A stretch of 64,000 bases of DNA. It comes from Paraburkholderia adhaesiva. Lineage in GTDB: Bacteria > Pseudomonadota > Gammaproteobacteria > Burkholderiales > Burkholderiaceae. The DNA lies in assembly GCF_021390575.1 (NCBI RefSeq), contig NZ_JAJEJQ010000005.1:1-64000 (forward strand). The letters run 5' to 3'. The translations under genes were made by a program, and so were the position numbers. The notes beneath the pieces are model-generated. The model did no database searches and was not told the origin of the DNA. It saw nothing but the letters and a program-made list of their open reading frames with translations. This document shows, in pieces, positions 44,462 to 52,636 of this stretch (positions within the stretch are counted from its first letter, which is position 1; the number at the start of each line of letters is the position of its first letter).

Positions 44462-44947
44462 ATGGCAATTCCGGCATACATGTGGCTCAAGGACGATGGT
44501 GGCGCCGACATCAAGGGCTCGGTGACGGTCCAGGGCCGCGAAGGCAGCGTCGAGGTCACTTCGTTCGACCACGACCTGCATATTCCGACCGATGGCAATA
44601 CCGGCAAGCTGACGGGAACGCGTGTGCACGCGCCGATCAAGCTCGTGAAAGAAACTGACGCCTCGACGCCGTATCTCTACAAGGCCGTGACGAGCGGCCA
44701 GACGCTGAAGTCGGCTGAGATCAAGTGGTACAAGATCGACGACGCAGGCAAGGAAAAAGAGTACTTCAACACCAAGCTCGAGAACGTGAAGATCGTCGCG
44801 GTGCGTCCGAAGATGCTCGACATCAAAATCCCCGACTACGAGAAGCACAACCACCTCGAGGAAGTCGAGCTGCGCTACGAGACGATCACGTGGTCGTACA
44901 AGGACGGCAACATCATCCACAAGGACACCTGGAACGAGCGTTCCTGA
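44462..44947 (+). CDS. hcp: T6SS tube protein Hcp (TssD)
   Basis: A 161-residue Hcp with usual length. The N-terminus is MAIPAYMWLKDDGGADIKGS, then VEVTSFDHDLHIPTDGNTGK and HAPIKLVKETDASTPYLYKA. The C-terminal strands include YETITWSYKDGNIIHKDTWN. Hexamer rings stack to form the expelled tube. The ATG follows AAGAAGGGAGTAAGAA, a strong ribosome site. Two terminator-like hairpins follow, fitting a highly made protein. Confidence 0.96.
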   Translation: MAIPAYMWLKDDGGADIKGSVTVQGREGSVEVTSFDHDLHIPTDGNTGKLTGTRVHAPIKLVKETDASTPYLYKAVTSGQTLKSAEIKWYKIDDAGKEKEYFNTKLENVKIVAVRPKMLDIKIPDYEKHNHLEEVELRYETITWSYKDGNIIHKDTWNERS

Positions 44948-44966
44948 TTACCCGTGGTCTGAAGGC

Positions 44967-44994
44967 CGCCCGCGCCTCCCCGGGCGTGGTTTTT
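44967..44994 (+). terminator. Terminator-like hairpin after hcp
   Basis: CGCCCG (44967-44972) pairs with CGGGCG (44981-44986) across an 8-base loop, followed by GTGG and five T. It begins 20 bp after the hcp stop. The stem is short, so it may be a partial terminator. Confidence 0.5.
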
Positions 44995-45019
44995 CTCTCA
45001 GGATTGCCGGCCTTCCTTT

Positions 45020-45062
45020 GCCAGTCCGCTCAGATCACTCTGGTGGACTGGCCTTTTTTCTT
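45020..45062 (+). terminator. Rho-independent terminator between hcp and clpV
   Basis: GCCAGTCC (45020-45027) and GGACTGGC (45045-45052) form a perfect 8-bp stem with a 17-base loop, followed by CTTTTTTCTTT. It lies about 70 bp after hcp and 60 bp before clpV. It would cut most hcp transcripts and keep clpV expression lower. Confidence 0.8.
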
Positions 45063-45123
45063 TCGAGGGGCGGGTGCGCGGGTAGCGTCCCGCCCCCTCT
45101 TCAGACGTGCGAACAGCCCGAAC

Positions 45124-47853
45124 ATGAACGTGCTCAACGACCGAAACCCGTCTTCCCGCGATACCAGCGAGCTTCTGCGTCAGCTCAATCCCTACTGCGC
45201 GAACGCGCTCGAAGCCGCGGCGAGCCTGTGCCAGACGCGGCTCGCGGACGAGATTACGGTCGAGCATTGGCTGCTCAAACTGATCGAGGCCGGGGACGGC
45301 GATATCCCGGCGATACTGAATCACTACGATCTCGACGTAGACGCGGTCTGGGATGCCCTGCTCGCGGCCATCAAACACACGCCACGCAATCTGCGCGGCC
45401 GCCCCAGTCTCTCCCAGCAGCTGGCCCACGTCCTGCGGGAAGCCTCGTTTCATGCGTCTTCCGGCACCGGCGACCCGGCCATCCGTTCGGGGCATGTCCT
45501 GCAGGCGATTGTCGATGCGCCGCATGTCCTTCGCACACCCAAGACATGGCAACTGCTGTCGCTCGGCAGTGTGCAGATCCAGCGCCTGCTCCCGCGCCTC
45601 GGGCGGCTCTCCTGTGAGAACGAGCCGGAACAGCGGGAAACACGTTCGGCAGCGACCGCAACGGCAACAGCAAGCACTAACCCCGCGCAGGAAGAAAGAA
45701 TGTCGCAGCCGGTCAAGCGGAATGTGGAAGGCGACGCACTCACCCGCTTTGCGATCGACATCACGGCGAAGGCGCGCGAAGGCAAGATCGATCCCGTGTT
45801 CGGTCGGGATCGCGAGATCCAGCAGATGGTTGACGTACTCGCACGCCGGCGCAAGAACAACCCGATTCTCGTGGGCGAACCGGGCGTCGGGAAAACCGCA
45901 CTCGTTGAAGGCCTCGCGCTGCGCGTCGCCGAAGGCACGGTGCCGAACGTGATCCGCGACGTGCGCATTCTTACGCTCGACTTGGGCCTCCTGCAGGCCG
46001 GCGCGGGTGTGAAAGGCGAGTTCGAGCAGCGGCTCAAGAATGTCATTGATGAAGTGCAGGCATCGGCCGAGCCGATCCTGCTTTTCATTGATGAGGCGCA
46101 CACCCTGATCGGCGCGGGTAACGCCGCCGGCGGCGCCGACGCGGCCAATCTGCTCAAGCCGGCACTGGCGCGCGGCGAGCTACGCACCATCGCGGCCACC
46201 ACGTGGTCGGAATACAAGGAATACTTCGAGCGCGATGCCGCGCTCGAGCGTCGTTTCCAGATGATCAAGGTCGAGGAGCCCGACGACGACGCGGCCTGCC
46301 TCATGTTGCGCGGCCTCAAGGACCGATACGCGAAGTATCATAACGTTCACATCCGCGACGAGGCGCTGGTTGCCGCCGTCAAGCTGGCGCGCCGTTACAT
46401 CCCGGCACGACAGCTGCCGGACAAGGCCGTTGACCTCATCGATACGGCGGCCGCACGCGTGCGCATGGGTCTCGAATCGTCGCCGGCGGAACTGCAGCGC
46501 TCCCGCGCCGCGGTCGCTGCGATAGAGCTGGAGCTCACCACAATCGAGGATGACGCGCGTGCTGGTATCGGCGATGTCGATGGTCGTCGTGCGGCGCTCG
46601 AAACGGCGCTCACCGATGCGCAAGCCCGGATGGAAACGCTGCGGCAACGATACGAGGAGGAACTTGCCCTCGTGCAGGCAGTGCTCCAGCAGCGTGAGGC
46701 CCCAAAGGGCAACGCGACGGGCGATGACACTGCACTCGCGAAAACACATGAAGCACTCGCGCATGCGCAGGGCAAGGCACCGCTGATCTTTGCGGATGTG
46801 GACGCGCAGGCGATCGCGCGAGTGGTAGCCGAATGGACGGGTGTGCCCGTCGGCAATCTGCTCGAGGACGAACTGCAGGGACTGCTCACGCTCGAGGCCG
46901 AACTCGCGAAGCGCGTGGTCGCGCAAGACGAGGCGCTGGCCGCTCTCGCAGAAAGCCTGCGTACAGCGAAGGCAGGTCTGAAGAACGAGCATGCGCCTCT
47001 CGGCGTCTTCCTGCTTGCGGGCCCTTCCGGGGTCGGCAAGACGGAGACGGCACTGGCGCTCGCTGACCTGCTCTTCGGCGGTGAGGCCGCACTCACCACG
47101 ATCAACATGTCGGAGTACCAGGAATCGCACACGGTGTCGCAGCTCAAGGGATCGCCCCCGGGCTATGTCGGCTATGGCCGCGGTGGTGTGTTGACCGAAG
47201 CGGTACGCCAGCGCCCGTACAGCGTCGTGCTGCTTGATGAGGTCGAGAAAGCCCATCGCGACGTGCTGGACATCTTCTATCAGGTATTCGATCGGGGCAC
47301 GATGCGCGATGGTGAGGGACGCGAGATCGACTTCCGCAACTGCGTGATCCTGATGACGTCCAATCTCGGCAGCGCGCAGATTGATGAAGTGACCACCGAC
47401 AGTTCGGATATTGCGCAGCCGGCGCTCCTCGAGGCCATCCATCCGCAACTCGTTGCACATTTCCAGCCCGCGCTCCTCGCCCGCTTCCAGACGTTGGTGT
47501 ACCAGCCGCTCGATGTGGAAGCGCTCTCCGCGATCGTGCGCCTGAAGCTCGCGAAAGTTGCGGAACGCCTGCACCGGCAGCACGACGTCGAGCTGGTCTG
47601 TGACGATTCGCTCATTGGCGCGATGGCTGAGCTGTGCCTGGCGCGTGAATCCGGCGCGCGTAACGTCGATGCGTTCCTCAATCAGCGCATTCTCCCGGCG
47701 GTCTCGCGCGAGCTGTTGACGCGCATGGCCAGCGGCAAGGCACCCACGAAGATCAAACTTTCGAGCTCGGCCGAGGGCAGTCTGACGATTGATTTTTTTG
47801 ACGCCGACACGCCGGTTGCCGCGGCCGCGGCGCCTGAATCGTCAATCGCCTGA
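45124..47853 (+). CDS. clpV: T6SS sheath-recycling AAA+ ATPase ClpV (TssH)
   Basis: A 909-residue Clp/Hsp100 ATPase. The N-domain starts MNVLNDRNPSSRDTSELLRQ, then LNPYCANALEAAASLCQTR. The first AAA+ module has Walker A GEPGVGKTALVEG (about residue 251) and LLFIDEAHTLIGAG. A coiled middle domain follows (about residues 445-555). The second module has LAGPSGVGKTETALALADLL (about 631) and VVLLDEVEKAHRDVLDIFYQ. It unfolds contracted TssBC sheaths. ATG 45124 begins the family N-terminus, although the ribosome site is weak. Confidence 0.96.
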   Translation: MNVLNDRNPSSRDTSELLRQLNPYCANALEAAASLCQTRLADEITVEHWLLKLIEAGDGDIPAILNHYDLDVDAVWDALLAAIKHTPRNLRGRPSLSQQLAHVLREASFHASSGTGDPAIRSGHVLQAIVDAPHVLRTPKTWQLLSLGSVQIQRLLPRLGRLSCENEPEQRETRSAATATATASTNPAQEERMSQPVKRNVEGDALTRFAIDITAKAREGKIDPVFGRDREIQQMVDVLARRRKNNPILVGEPGVGKTALVEGLALRVAEGTVPNVIRDVRILTLDLGLLQAGAGVKGEFEQRLKNVIDEVQASAEPILLFIDEAHTLIGAGNAAGGADAANLLKPALARGELRTIAATTWSEYKEYFERDAALERRFQMIKVEEPDDDAACLMLRGLKDRYAKYHNVHIRDEALVAAVKLARRYIPARQLPDKAVDLIDTAAARVRMGLESSPAELQRSRAAVAAIELELTTIEDDARAGIGDVDGRRAALETALTDAQARMETLRQRYEEELALVQAVLQQREAPKGNATGDDTALAKTHEALAHAQGKAPLIFADVDAQAIARVVAEWTGVPVGNLLEDELQGLLTLEAELAKRVVAQDEALAALAESLRTAKAGLKNEHAPLGVFLLAGPSGVGKTETALALADLLFGGEAALTTINMSEYQESHTVSQLKGSPPGYVGYGRGGVLTEAVRQRPYSVVLLDEVEKAHRDVLDIFYQVFDRGTMRDGEGREIDFRNCVILMTSNLGSAQIDEVTTDSSDIAQPALLEAIHPQLVAHFQPALLARFQTLVYQPLDVEALSAIVRLKLAKVAERLHRQHDVELVCDDSLIGAMAELCLARESGARNVDAFLNQRILPAVSRELLTRMASGKAPTKIKLSSSAEGSLTIDFFDADTPVAAAAAPESSIA

Positions 47854-47867
47854 GGAGACTTGACACC

Positions 47868-48299
47868 ATGCCCGCGGGACCGTCCCTGTACGACATGCTG
47901 CTCGGCCACATCGATGGCGAAGCGCTCGAAGATCACGACGACAACACGCTCGAAATCCTGAGCGTCCAGGCGAACATCCGGCGCATTCTGAACACGCGCG
48001 CCGGCGCTCTCAAGCATGTTCCCGACTACGGTCTGCCGGATCTCACAGAGGTCTACAAGAACCTGCCGGCTTCGGTCCACGATCTGCGTAACCAGATGGA
48101 AGGCACGCTGCTGAAGTTCGAACCGCGCCTTCGTTCGGTCGGAATCGAGATCAATGACAATCCGGACCCGGGGCTGCTCGTAAGCTTCACGATGGTCTGC
48201 CATCTGAAAAAGGCGGGGCTGGTTCGGTTCGGGACCTATTTCGAGCCACCCGGGCGCATGCGTGTCGAACGGCTTATCAATCCGGACCGCAACCGGTAG
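47868..48299 (+). CDS. tssE: T6SS baseplate protein TssE
   Basis: A 143-residue gp25-like protein. The start MPAGPSLYDMLLGHIDGEAL, the block ILSVQANIRRILNTRAGALK, then HVPDYGLPDLTEVYKNLPAS and FEPRLRSVGIEINDN are family features. TssE is the hub-proximal wedge component with TssF and TssG. GAGGAGA lies upstream at a normal distance, and the gap to clpV is 14 bp. It is the last core gene of the rightward arm. Confidence 0.94.
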   Translation: MPAGPSLYDMLLGHIDGEALEDHDDNTLEILSVQANIRRILNTRAGALKHVPDYGLPDLTEVYKNLPASVHDLRNQMEGTLLKFEPRLRSVGIEINDNPDPGLLVSFTMVCHLKKAGLVRFGTYFEPPGRMRVERLINPDRNR

Positions 48300-48398
48300 C
48301 GAATCGCCGTCGCCGGCGACCACCTGATCACATCGCATCACGCCTCGTGAAAACTCACACGAAGGATGAGTCGCAACGTAGAAGCAATACCGGATAGT

Positions 48399-48707
48399 AT
48401 GAAAAAAAATCGACTTTGGGGAAGCGTGGTACTCATCGCCCTGGCAGGTACCGCAGTGAAAGCAAGCGCGTCGTATAGCGAGCAATGGCTGAGCCCCCAG
48501 CAGTTAAAGCAGGAAGAAGCCCGAGCGCCACACAGCAAGGCGGCTTACACATGTGCGAGCCACGCCGCGCACTGCCAGCCCGCCAAACCGGCACCTCAAC
48601 TGGCAGTCAAGCACGTCGCACCACGCCCACATCAGTCCGTGAAGGATGACCCGATCGCCGCTTTTGCCGCGAACGATCGAGCCCCTACCCGAACGGTTCA
48701 CCATTGA
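48399..48707 (+). CDS. Small exported hypothetical protein
   Basis: A 102-residue protein with a signal peptide MKKNRLWGSVVLIALAGTAV and a likely cut after KASA. The mature part is hydrophilic, with Cys-His-rich text (YTCASHAAHCQPAKPAP) and ends in HH. ATG 48399 is chosen for the signal peptide; an ATG at 48366 in the same frame would add 11 residues. It starts 99 bp after tssE and may be a separate unit. Function unknown. Confidence 0.55.
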   Translation: MKKNRLWGSVVLIALAGTAVKASASYSEQWLSPQQLKQEEARAPHSKAAYTCASHAAHCQPAKPAPQLAVKHVAPRPHQSVKDDPIAAFAANDRAPTRTVHH

Positions 48708-48776
48708 GCTGACAGACACGAGCCGGCGTGGATTGCTGGCGCAGACGGGGCCCTGAGGAGATCGGCCCGAGGAATC

Positions 48777-49223
48777 ATGAACAGGAAGCGAAAAACACCA
48801 TCGTCTCGAAAGGTGGCAGGCATTCGCTCGAAAGCAATGCTTCTGCCGATGCCACGTGCCGAGGCTGCCGACCTCGTCCTGCGTACGAGAATCACGCTAG
48901 AGCGCGTGCGCCGGGGCGAAGTCACACGTGATCTTATCAACCAGCTTTCGCAGGTTGTGCTTGTGACAAATTTCGTTACGGAAGCGGGGCATGGCCTGCT
49001 CGATATGGACTTCCTTGAGCGTGTCGAGCATGGACTCGCAGACGTCCTGCTTGAAGCAGACCGGACCGGCAACTGGCAAGTTAGTGAAGCCCTGCTCGCC
49101 GATCTGGGTCCCGTAGTGAATGAATATGATCGCATGCTAACGCAAACGCGCATGTCCGAAATTGCACGCGCCAGTGACCGGCTCGAACAGCTCATTCGCG
49201 CGAACGCGCCGGCCATTGCCTGA
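48777..49223 (+). CDS. Small MLLP-motif protein, relative of the 2036-2491 gene
   Basis: A 148-residue, highly charged protein. A basic N-terminus (MNRKRKTPSSRKVAGI) precedes RSKAMLLPMPRAEAADLVL, which matches RTKSMLLPLNA in the gene at 2036-2491. The rest is helical, with TNFVTEAGHGLLDMDFLERV and a conserved-looking acidic end. Members of this family in Burkholderiaceae are often called Fis-like, but I see no clear Fis helix-turn-helix. It is followed 66 bp on by a winged-helix protein. Confidence 0.62.
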   Translation: MNRKRKTPSSRKVAGIRSKAMLLPMPRAEAADLVLRTRITLERVRRGEVTRDLINQLSQVVLVTNFVTEAGHGLLDMDFLERVEHGLADVLLEADRTGNWQVSEALLADLGPVVNEYDRMLTQTRMSEIARASDRLEQLIRANAPAIA

Positions 49224-49289
49224 AGTCCCGCTCCAGACGTGACTCTGGGTTTCACGCACCTGCCTGCGTGGTCCCGTGGAGATGAACGA

Positions 49290-49628
49290 ATGAAGGTCCA
49301 TGAAAACGCAAGACTGCTAATGCACTGGCTCGCGGAAAACCAGCCCGCGACAATCGCGCAGATCGCCGCAGCGGGGCTGATGACCTCGCGTGCTCTATCC
49401 GACGCAGTCGGGTACGCGACCCGCCACGGTACGATTGTACGCATCCAGTTGCCCGTGAAAAGCGGTCGCGAATGTTTTGAATTGCGCCTGACCGGGCGCG
49501 CTCTGCCCACTGGACCTGGCCTCGCGAGCCCGCCATCGTTCGACGAACTGCTCTCAGCCTGGGGGATCACGCTCAATCCTCCCAGTCTCCCGCTGGCCAT
49601 TTCGCACCGGCACATGCCATCCGACTAG
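49290..49628 (+). CDS. Small winged-helix protein
   Basis: A 112-residue protein, probably DNA-binding. MKVHENARLLMHWLAENQPA leads into a helix-turn-helix TIAQIAAAGLMTSRALSDAV and a wing GTIVRIQLPVKSGRECFELR. ATG 49290 has GGAG eight bases upstream. The stop codon TAG (49626-49628) shares the palindrome CTAG with the stop of the convergent portal-like gene. It may regulate its MLLP-motif neighbour. Confidence 0.62.
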   Translation: MKVHENARLLMHWLAENQPATIAQIAAAGLMTSRALSDAVGYATRHGTIVRIQLPVKSGRECFELRLTGRALPTGPGLASPPSFDELLSAWGITLNPPSLPLAISHRHMPSD

Positions 49629-52585
49629 ATCGACGAACCCGAATTTTCATCGCCATCTCCACGTCTGCGCTCCTCTTCGTCCTCTTCCTCCTTCTCTCCC
49701 TTTTCAGGTTCCTCGGGTTCGTGAGAAGTGGCCTCGCCGCGTTCTGCGCCGCTACCAAATTCAGACGGCGTCGGAGCAGTCTCGCCCTCTCCTTCGCCCG
49801 ACTCCGGGCCGCCAAAGCCCCCTCCGCCACCGAAGTCCGGCATCTCACCACCGCCCATGTCACCTTCGCCACCACCGCCTCCAAAGCCGTAGTCCTCGCC
49901 GCCCGAGGTGTCCGAACTCGAGGAGTAACTGTCGGTGGCTTCTGTCGTGCTCTTGTCCTGCACGGTCTTGAACTTCTCGTTGGCCCGGTTGGTGATCGGC
50001 AGCAGCCCCTTGAAGAAGTCACCAAAAGCCTTCTGCAGCTGTTCGATGTGCTCAGTCTGCATCTTGAAAACATCGACGAGAGGCTTGCCGTCTTCATCCA
50101 TCGTCGTAAGCTGCGCGAGCTCGGGCAGCATGCCGTTCTCAATCATGTACAGCCGCACGAAGTAGGCCTTCGCCACCTCCTTCAAGGTCTCGATCTTCGC
50201 CGCCACGTCGCCGGCCGTATCCACGTTGAAGAATTTCTCCGAAATCCACGCTTCGAGCCCCGCTTCTAGCGCCTTGGTGTACGTCTCGAGCGCCGTGACC
50301 TGATTTTCAAGCGTCGACGAATTCGGCCGCGGTAGCGACACCTCGACGTTCATCAGGAATTCGACCAGGATCTGCTCAACGAGATATTCCTTCTGCTGCT
50401 CTCCGACATTCTTGTCACCCGCAGGAAGCTCCGGCCTGTTGGTCACCACCGGCACCTCAGCCTTTCGATCTGGCGGGGTGTGAGAATACTGCCTCGCGTC
50501 CTGCCGGTCCTCCTTGCTGAATTTGAGCTTCGTGAAATTGTCCCGCAGGATCTGCTTCAGGTCCGCCATCGTCTCGGCGGTGTTCATAGCGTGGATGCGC
50601 ATGTGCGCGGCAAGCTGCGGATGGAATTCGTCCTGCAACTGCATCACGCGCTTGGACATCAGCGTATTGCTGGTGACGATCGACGTCGCGAACTCGGGCT
50701 GGCTCGCTGTGTCGATAAGCTCCGGTGGCGTACCCACCTTCATGAGCGCGCGCTTGCGCAGGTTGTCTTCGAGATCCGTGTCAGGTTTGGCGTAGCTGGT
50801 GTTCTTCTCGCCAAAATCGATATTCACATCCGGATAGCCCGGATGCCCCTCGACCACGAAATTGAAGCCGGCGCGAGCAATAAAGTCCAGTACGTCGTAA
50901 GGCGAGCTGATCCCGACCGGCATCTGGTTTGAACGCAGACGCGCGGTCTCGTTCATGATGGTTTCCATCGTCTTCTCGGGATTCGGATCCTCCTCGTCGA
51001 GCTTGATCTTGACGTCCGTTCGCGCGATCGAATTGCGCACGCCTGCCATCACGTTCGAAAAAAGCAGCGTTGTGCGCAGGCCGTTGAGAATGCGGATCTC
51101 GTCGAGCAACGACTCGCCGATGCCGTTCTCGTTGAAGCGAAACGCGAAGTAGGTCATGAACTCCGCGGGGATGAAGAGCAACTGGCTGTTCTGTTTCGCG
51201 AGCGCCCGCGCGAACATCACGCGGTAGACTTCCTCGCGCCGGGCGATCTCCACGCCCGAACCATAGACGCCATTGCGCAGACGCGCGAGCAGATCCTGCT
51301 CGATCATGTCGCCATAGACACGCGCGCTGTAGTCGAGCGATTCCCGGTTTGTGAAGTTGAAGCCCTCCATCTGCGACTTCACCTTGTTGATCATCGCCGA
51401 GGGGAACGAGCCACCCGTATTCAGCTGCTGCGTCATCTGCTGATACGAGTCGGTGATGGCCTGCCGCACGATCGGGTGCCCCTCCATGTCGAGCAGCACA
51501 AAAAAACCGACCTGATGCTCTGGCGTGCCCGGCACGTGTACGGGAATCACCGCCTCGGAGGGGATATGCATGGTCAGCGGGCTGCCGACCGTGCGCCGCG
51601 TGAGCTGCTCCTGGGTTTTCACGCTCGCGATGGGCTGATACCCGTACTGCCGGTTGCGATACAGCACGCCCGTGAGCTCGCGGTCGTTCATCTCCGCGAT
51701 CGACATCTCGCGGCCGTAGCCGACCGCTTCGAGTGCCGGTGACTTCAGCGATTCGAGAATCCGGCGCTCGCGGATCTTCTGCTTGATCTCGGGAATCTTG
51801 AGCACCGTCGGGTTGTCCGTCACGCTCAGGAACACATCTTCCTGCGGTAGTGGCTGCGTGAAGCCGAGCTCAAACCGGACCTGCCCCACATGCCGACTTT
51901 CCCAGCCGTTAAAGCGCCAGTCCGCGAACGACTCCGCCGAGATACTGGTCATTCGTTGTTCGGTGGGCGCCGACTTCTGCACCGGCCCGAGTACCCCCAG
52001 CGGCCGGATCGTGCCATCGGCATAGATATGCTCTGACAGCGCCTCCATCGACAGACGCTGCTCGCCATTGATCACTGCGTCGACCGAATTCTCGGGAATC
52101 ACGGCGATGGGGTACGAGCCGGTCCTGAAGAGCGCGGCCCTCAGGATCTCGGGAATGAGCGCCTTGATCTTATGGACCTGCTCGAAATGCCGGCGGTAGC
52201 GATCGATGAGCGCGCCGCTCACGTCGGGCGGCATCAGCCCTTCCGGCGGCGTGAACGTCAGGTCGATGGACATCATGTCTTTCGGCGAGCCAATGCTGGC
52301 GACCAGCACCTGCTGCGCGAGCTCCATGTCGGGCAGCAGGCCCATCACGGTTTCCGCGTCGTTGACGTTGCGGGCAGTCTGCTCCGCGGCATTGCGGAAC
52401 TCGTACAGATTGGGCTGCGTGATCTCGCGTTGCCCCTCCTGGTTGTATTGCGGAGGATTGGTCGACGGAACCAGTTTGGCAAGCATCGCGGCGGTTTCCG
52501 GGTCGCGGCGCACGAGCTGGAGGACGTGAAATTTCTTGCCTGTTGCGGCTGATTCAATCACCCGCCTGTAGGCGCTTGAGCTCAT
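49625..52585 (-). CDS. Very long phage portal-like protein (jumbo-phage type)
   Basis: A 986-residue protein. The central part has the character of giant-phage portal proteins: FIPAEFMTYFAFRFNENGIG, ESLLDEIRILNGLRTTLLFS, NVMAGVRNSIARTDVKIKLD and PVGISSPYDVLDFIARAGFN. Earlier blocks such as LPDMELAQQVLVASIGSPKD support this. Ordinary portals have 400-600 residues; only jumbo phages use ones this long. The last 110 residues are a Gly-, Ser- and Glu-rich low-complexity tail. ATG 52585 has AGGGGA upstream. It faces away from the other phage genes. The portal call is by eye and needs a profile search. Confidence 0.6.
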   Translation of the reverse strand: MSSSAYRRVIESAATGKKFHVLQLVRRDPETAAMLAKLVPSTNPPQYNQEGQREITQPNLYEFRNAAEQTARNVNDAETVMGLLPDMELAQQVLVASIGSPKDMMSIDLTFTPPEGLMPPDVSGALIDRYRRHFEQVHKIKALIPEILRAALFRTGSYPIAVIPENSVDAVINGEQRLSMEALSEHIYADGTIRPLGVLGPVQKSAPTEQRMTSISAESFADWRFNGWESRHVGQVRFELGFTQPLPQEDVFLSVTDNPTVLKIPEIKQKIRERRILESLKSPALEAVGYGREMSIAEMNDRELTGVLYRNRQYGYQPIASVKTQEQLTRRTVGSPLTMHIPSEAVIPVHVPGTPEHQVGFFVLLDMEGHPIVRQAITDSYQQMTQQLNTGGSFPSAMINKVKSQMEGFNFTNRESLDYSARVYGDMIEQDLLARLRNGVYGSGVEIARREEVYRVMFARALAKQNSQLLFIPAEFMTYFAFRFNENGIGESLLDEIRILNGLRTTLLFSNVMAGVRNSIARTDVKIKLDEEDPNPEKTMETIMNETARLRSNQMPVGISSPYDVLDFIARAGFNFVVEGHPGYPDVNIDFGEKNTSYAKPDTDLEDNLRKRALMKVGTPPELIDTASQPEFATSIVTSNTLMSKRVMQLQDEFHPQLAAHMRIHAMNTAETMADLKQILRDNFTKLKFSKEDRQDARQYSHTPPDRKAEVPVVTNRPELPAGDKNVGEQQKEYLVEQILVEFLMNVEVSLPRPNSSTLENQVTALETYTKALEAGLEAWISEKFFNVDTAGDVAAKIETLKEVAKAYFVRLYMIENGMLPELAQLTTMDEDGKPLVDVFKMQTEHIEQLQKAFGDFFKGLLPITNRANEKFKTVQDKSTTEATDSYSSSSDTSGGEDYGFGGGGGEGDMGGGEMPDFGGGGGFGGPESGEGEGETAPTPSEFGSGAERGEATSHEPEEPEKGEKEEEDEEERRRGDGDENSGSSI

Positions 52586-52636
52586 CGCTTTCCCCTTTCC
52601 CGAGGAATCCCGGAATACCAACGCCGGAGCACCGTC

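Noticed and set aside
46180..47583. 467-codon minus-strand open frame
   Set aside because: Antisense to clpV, whose motifs are complete.
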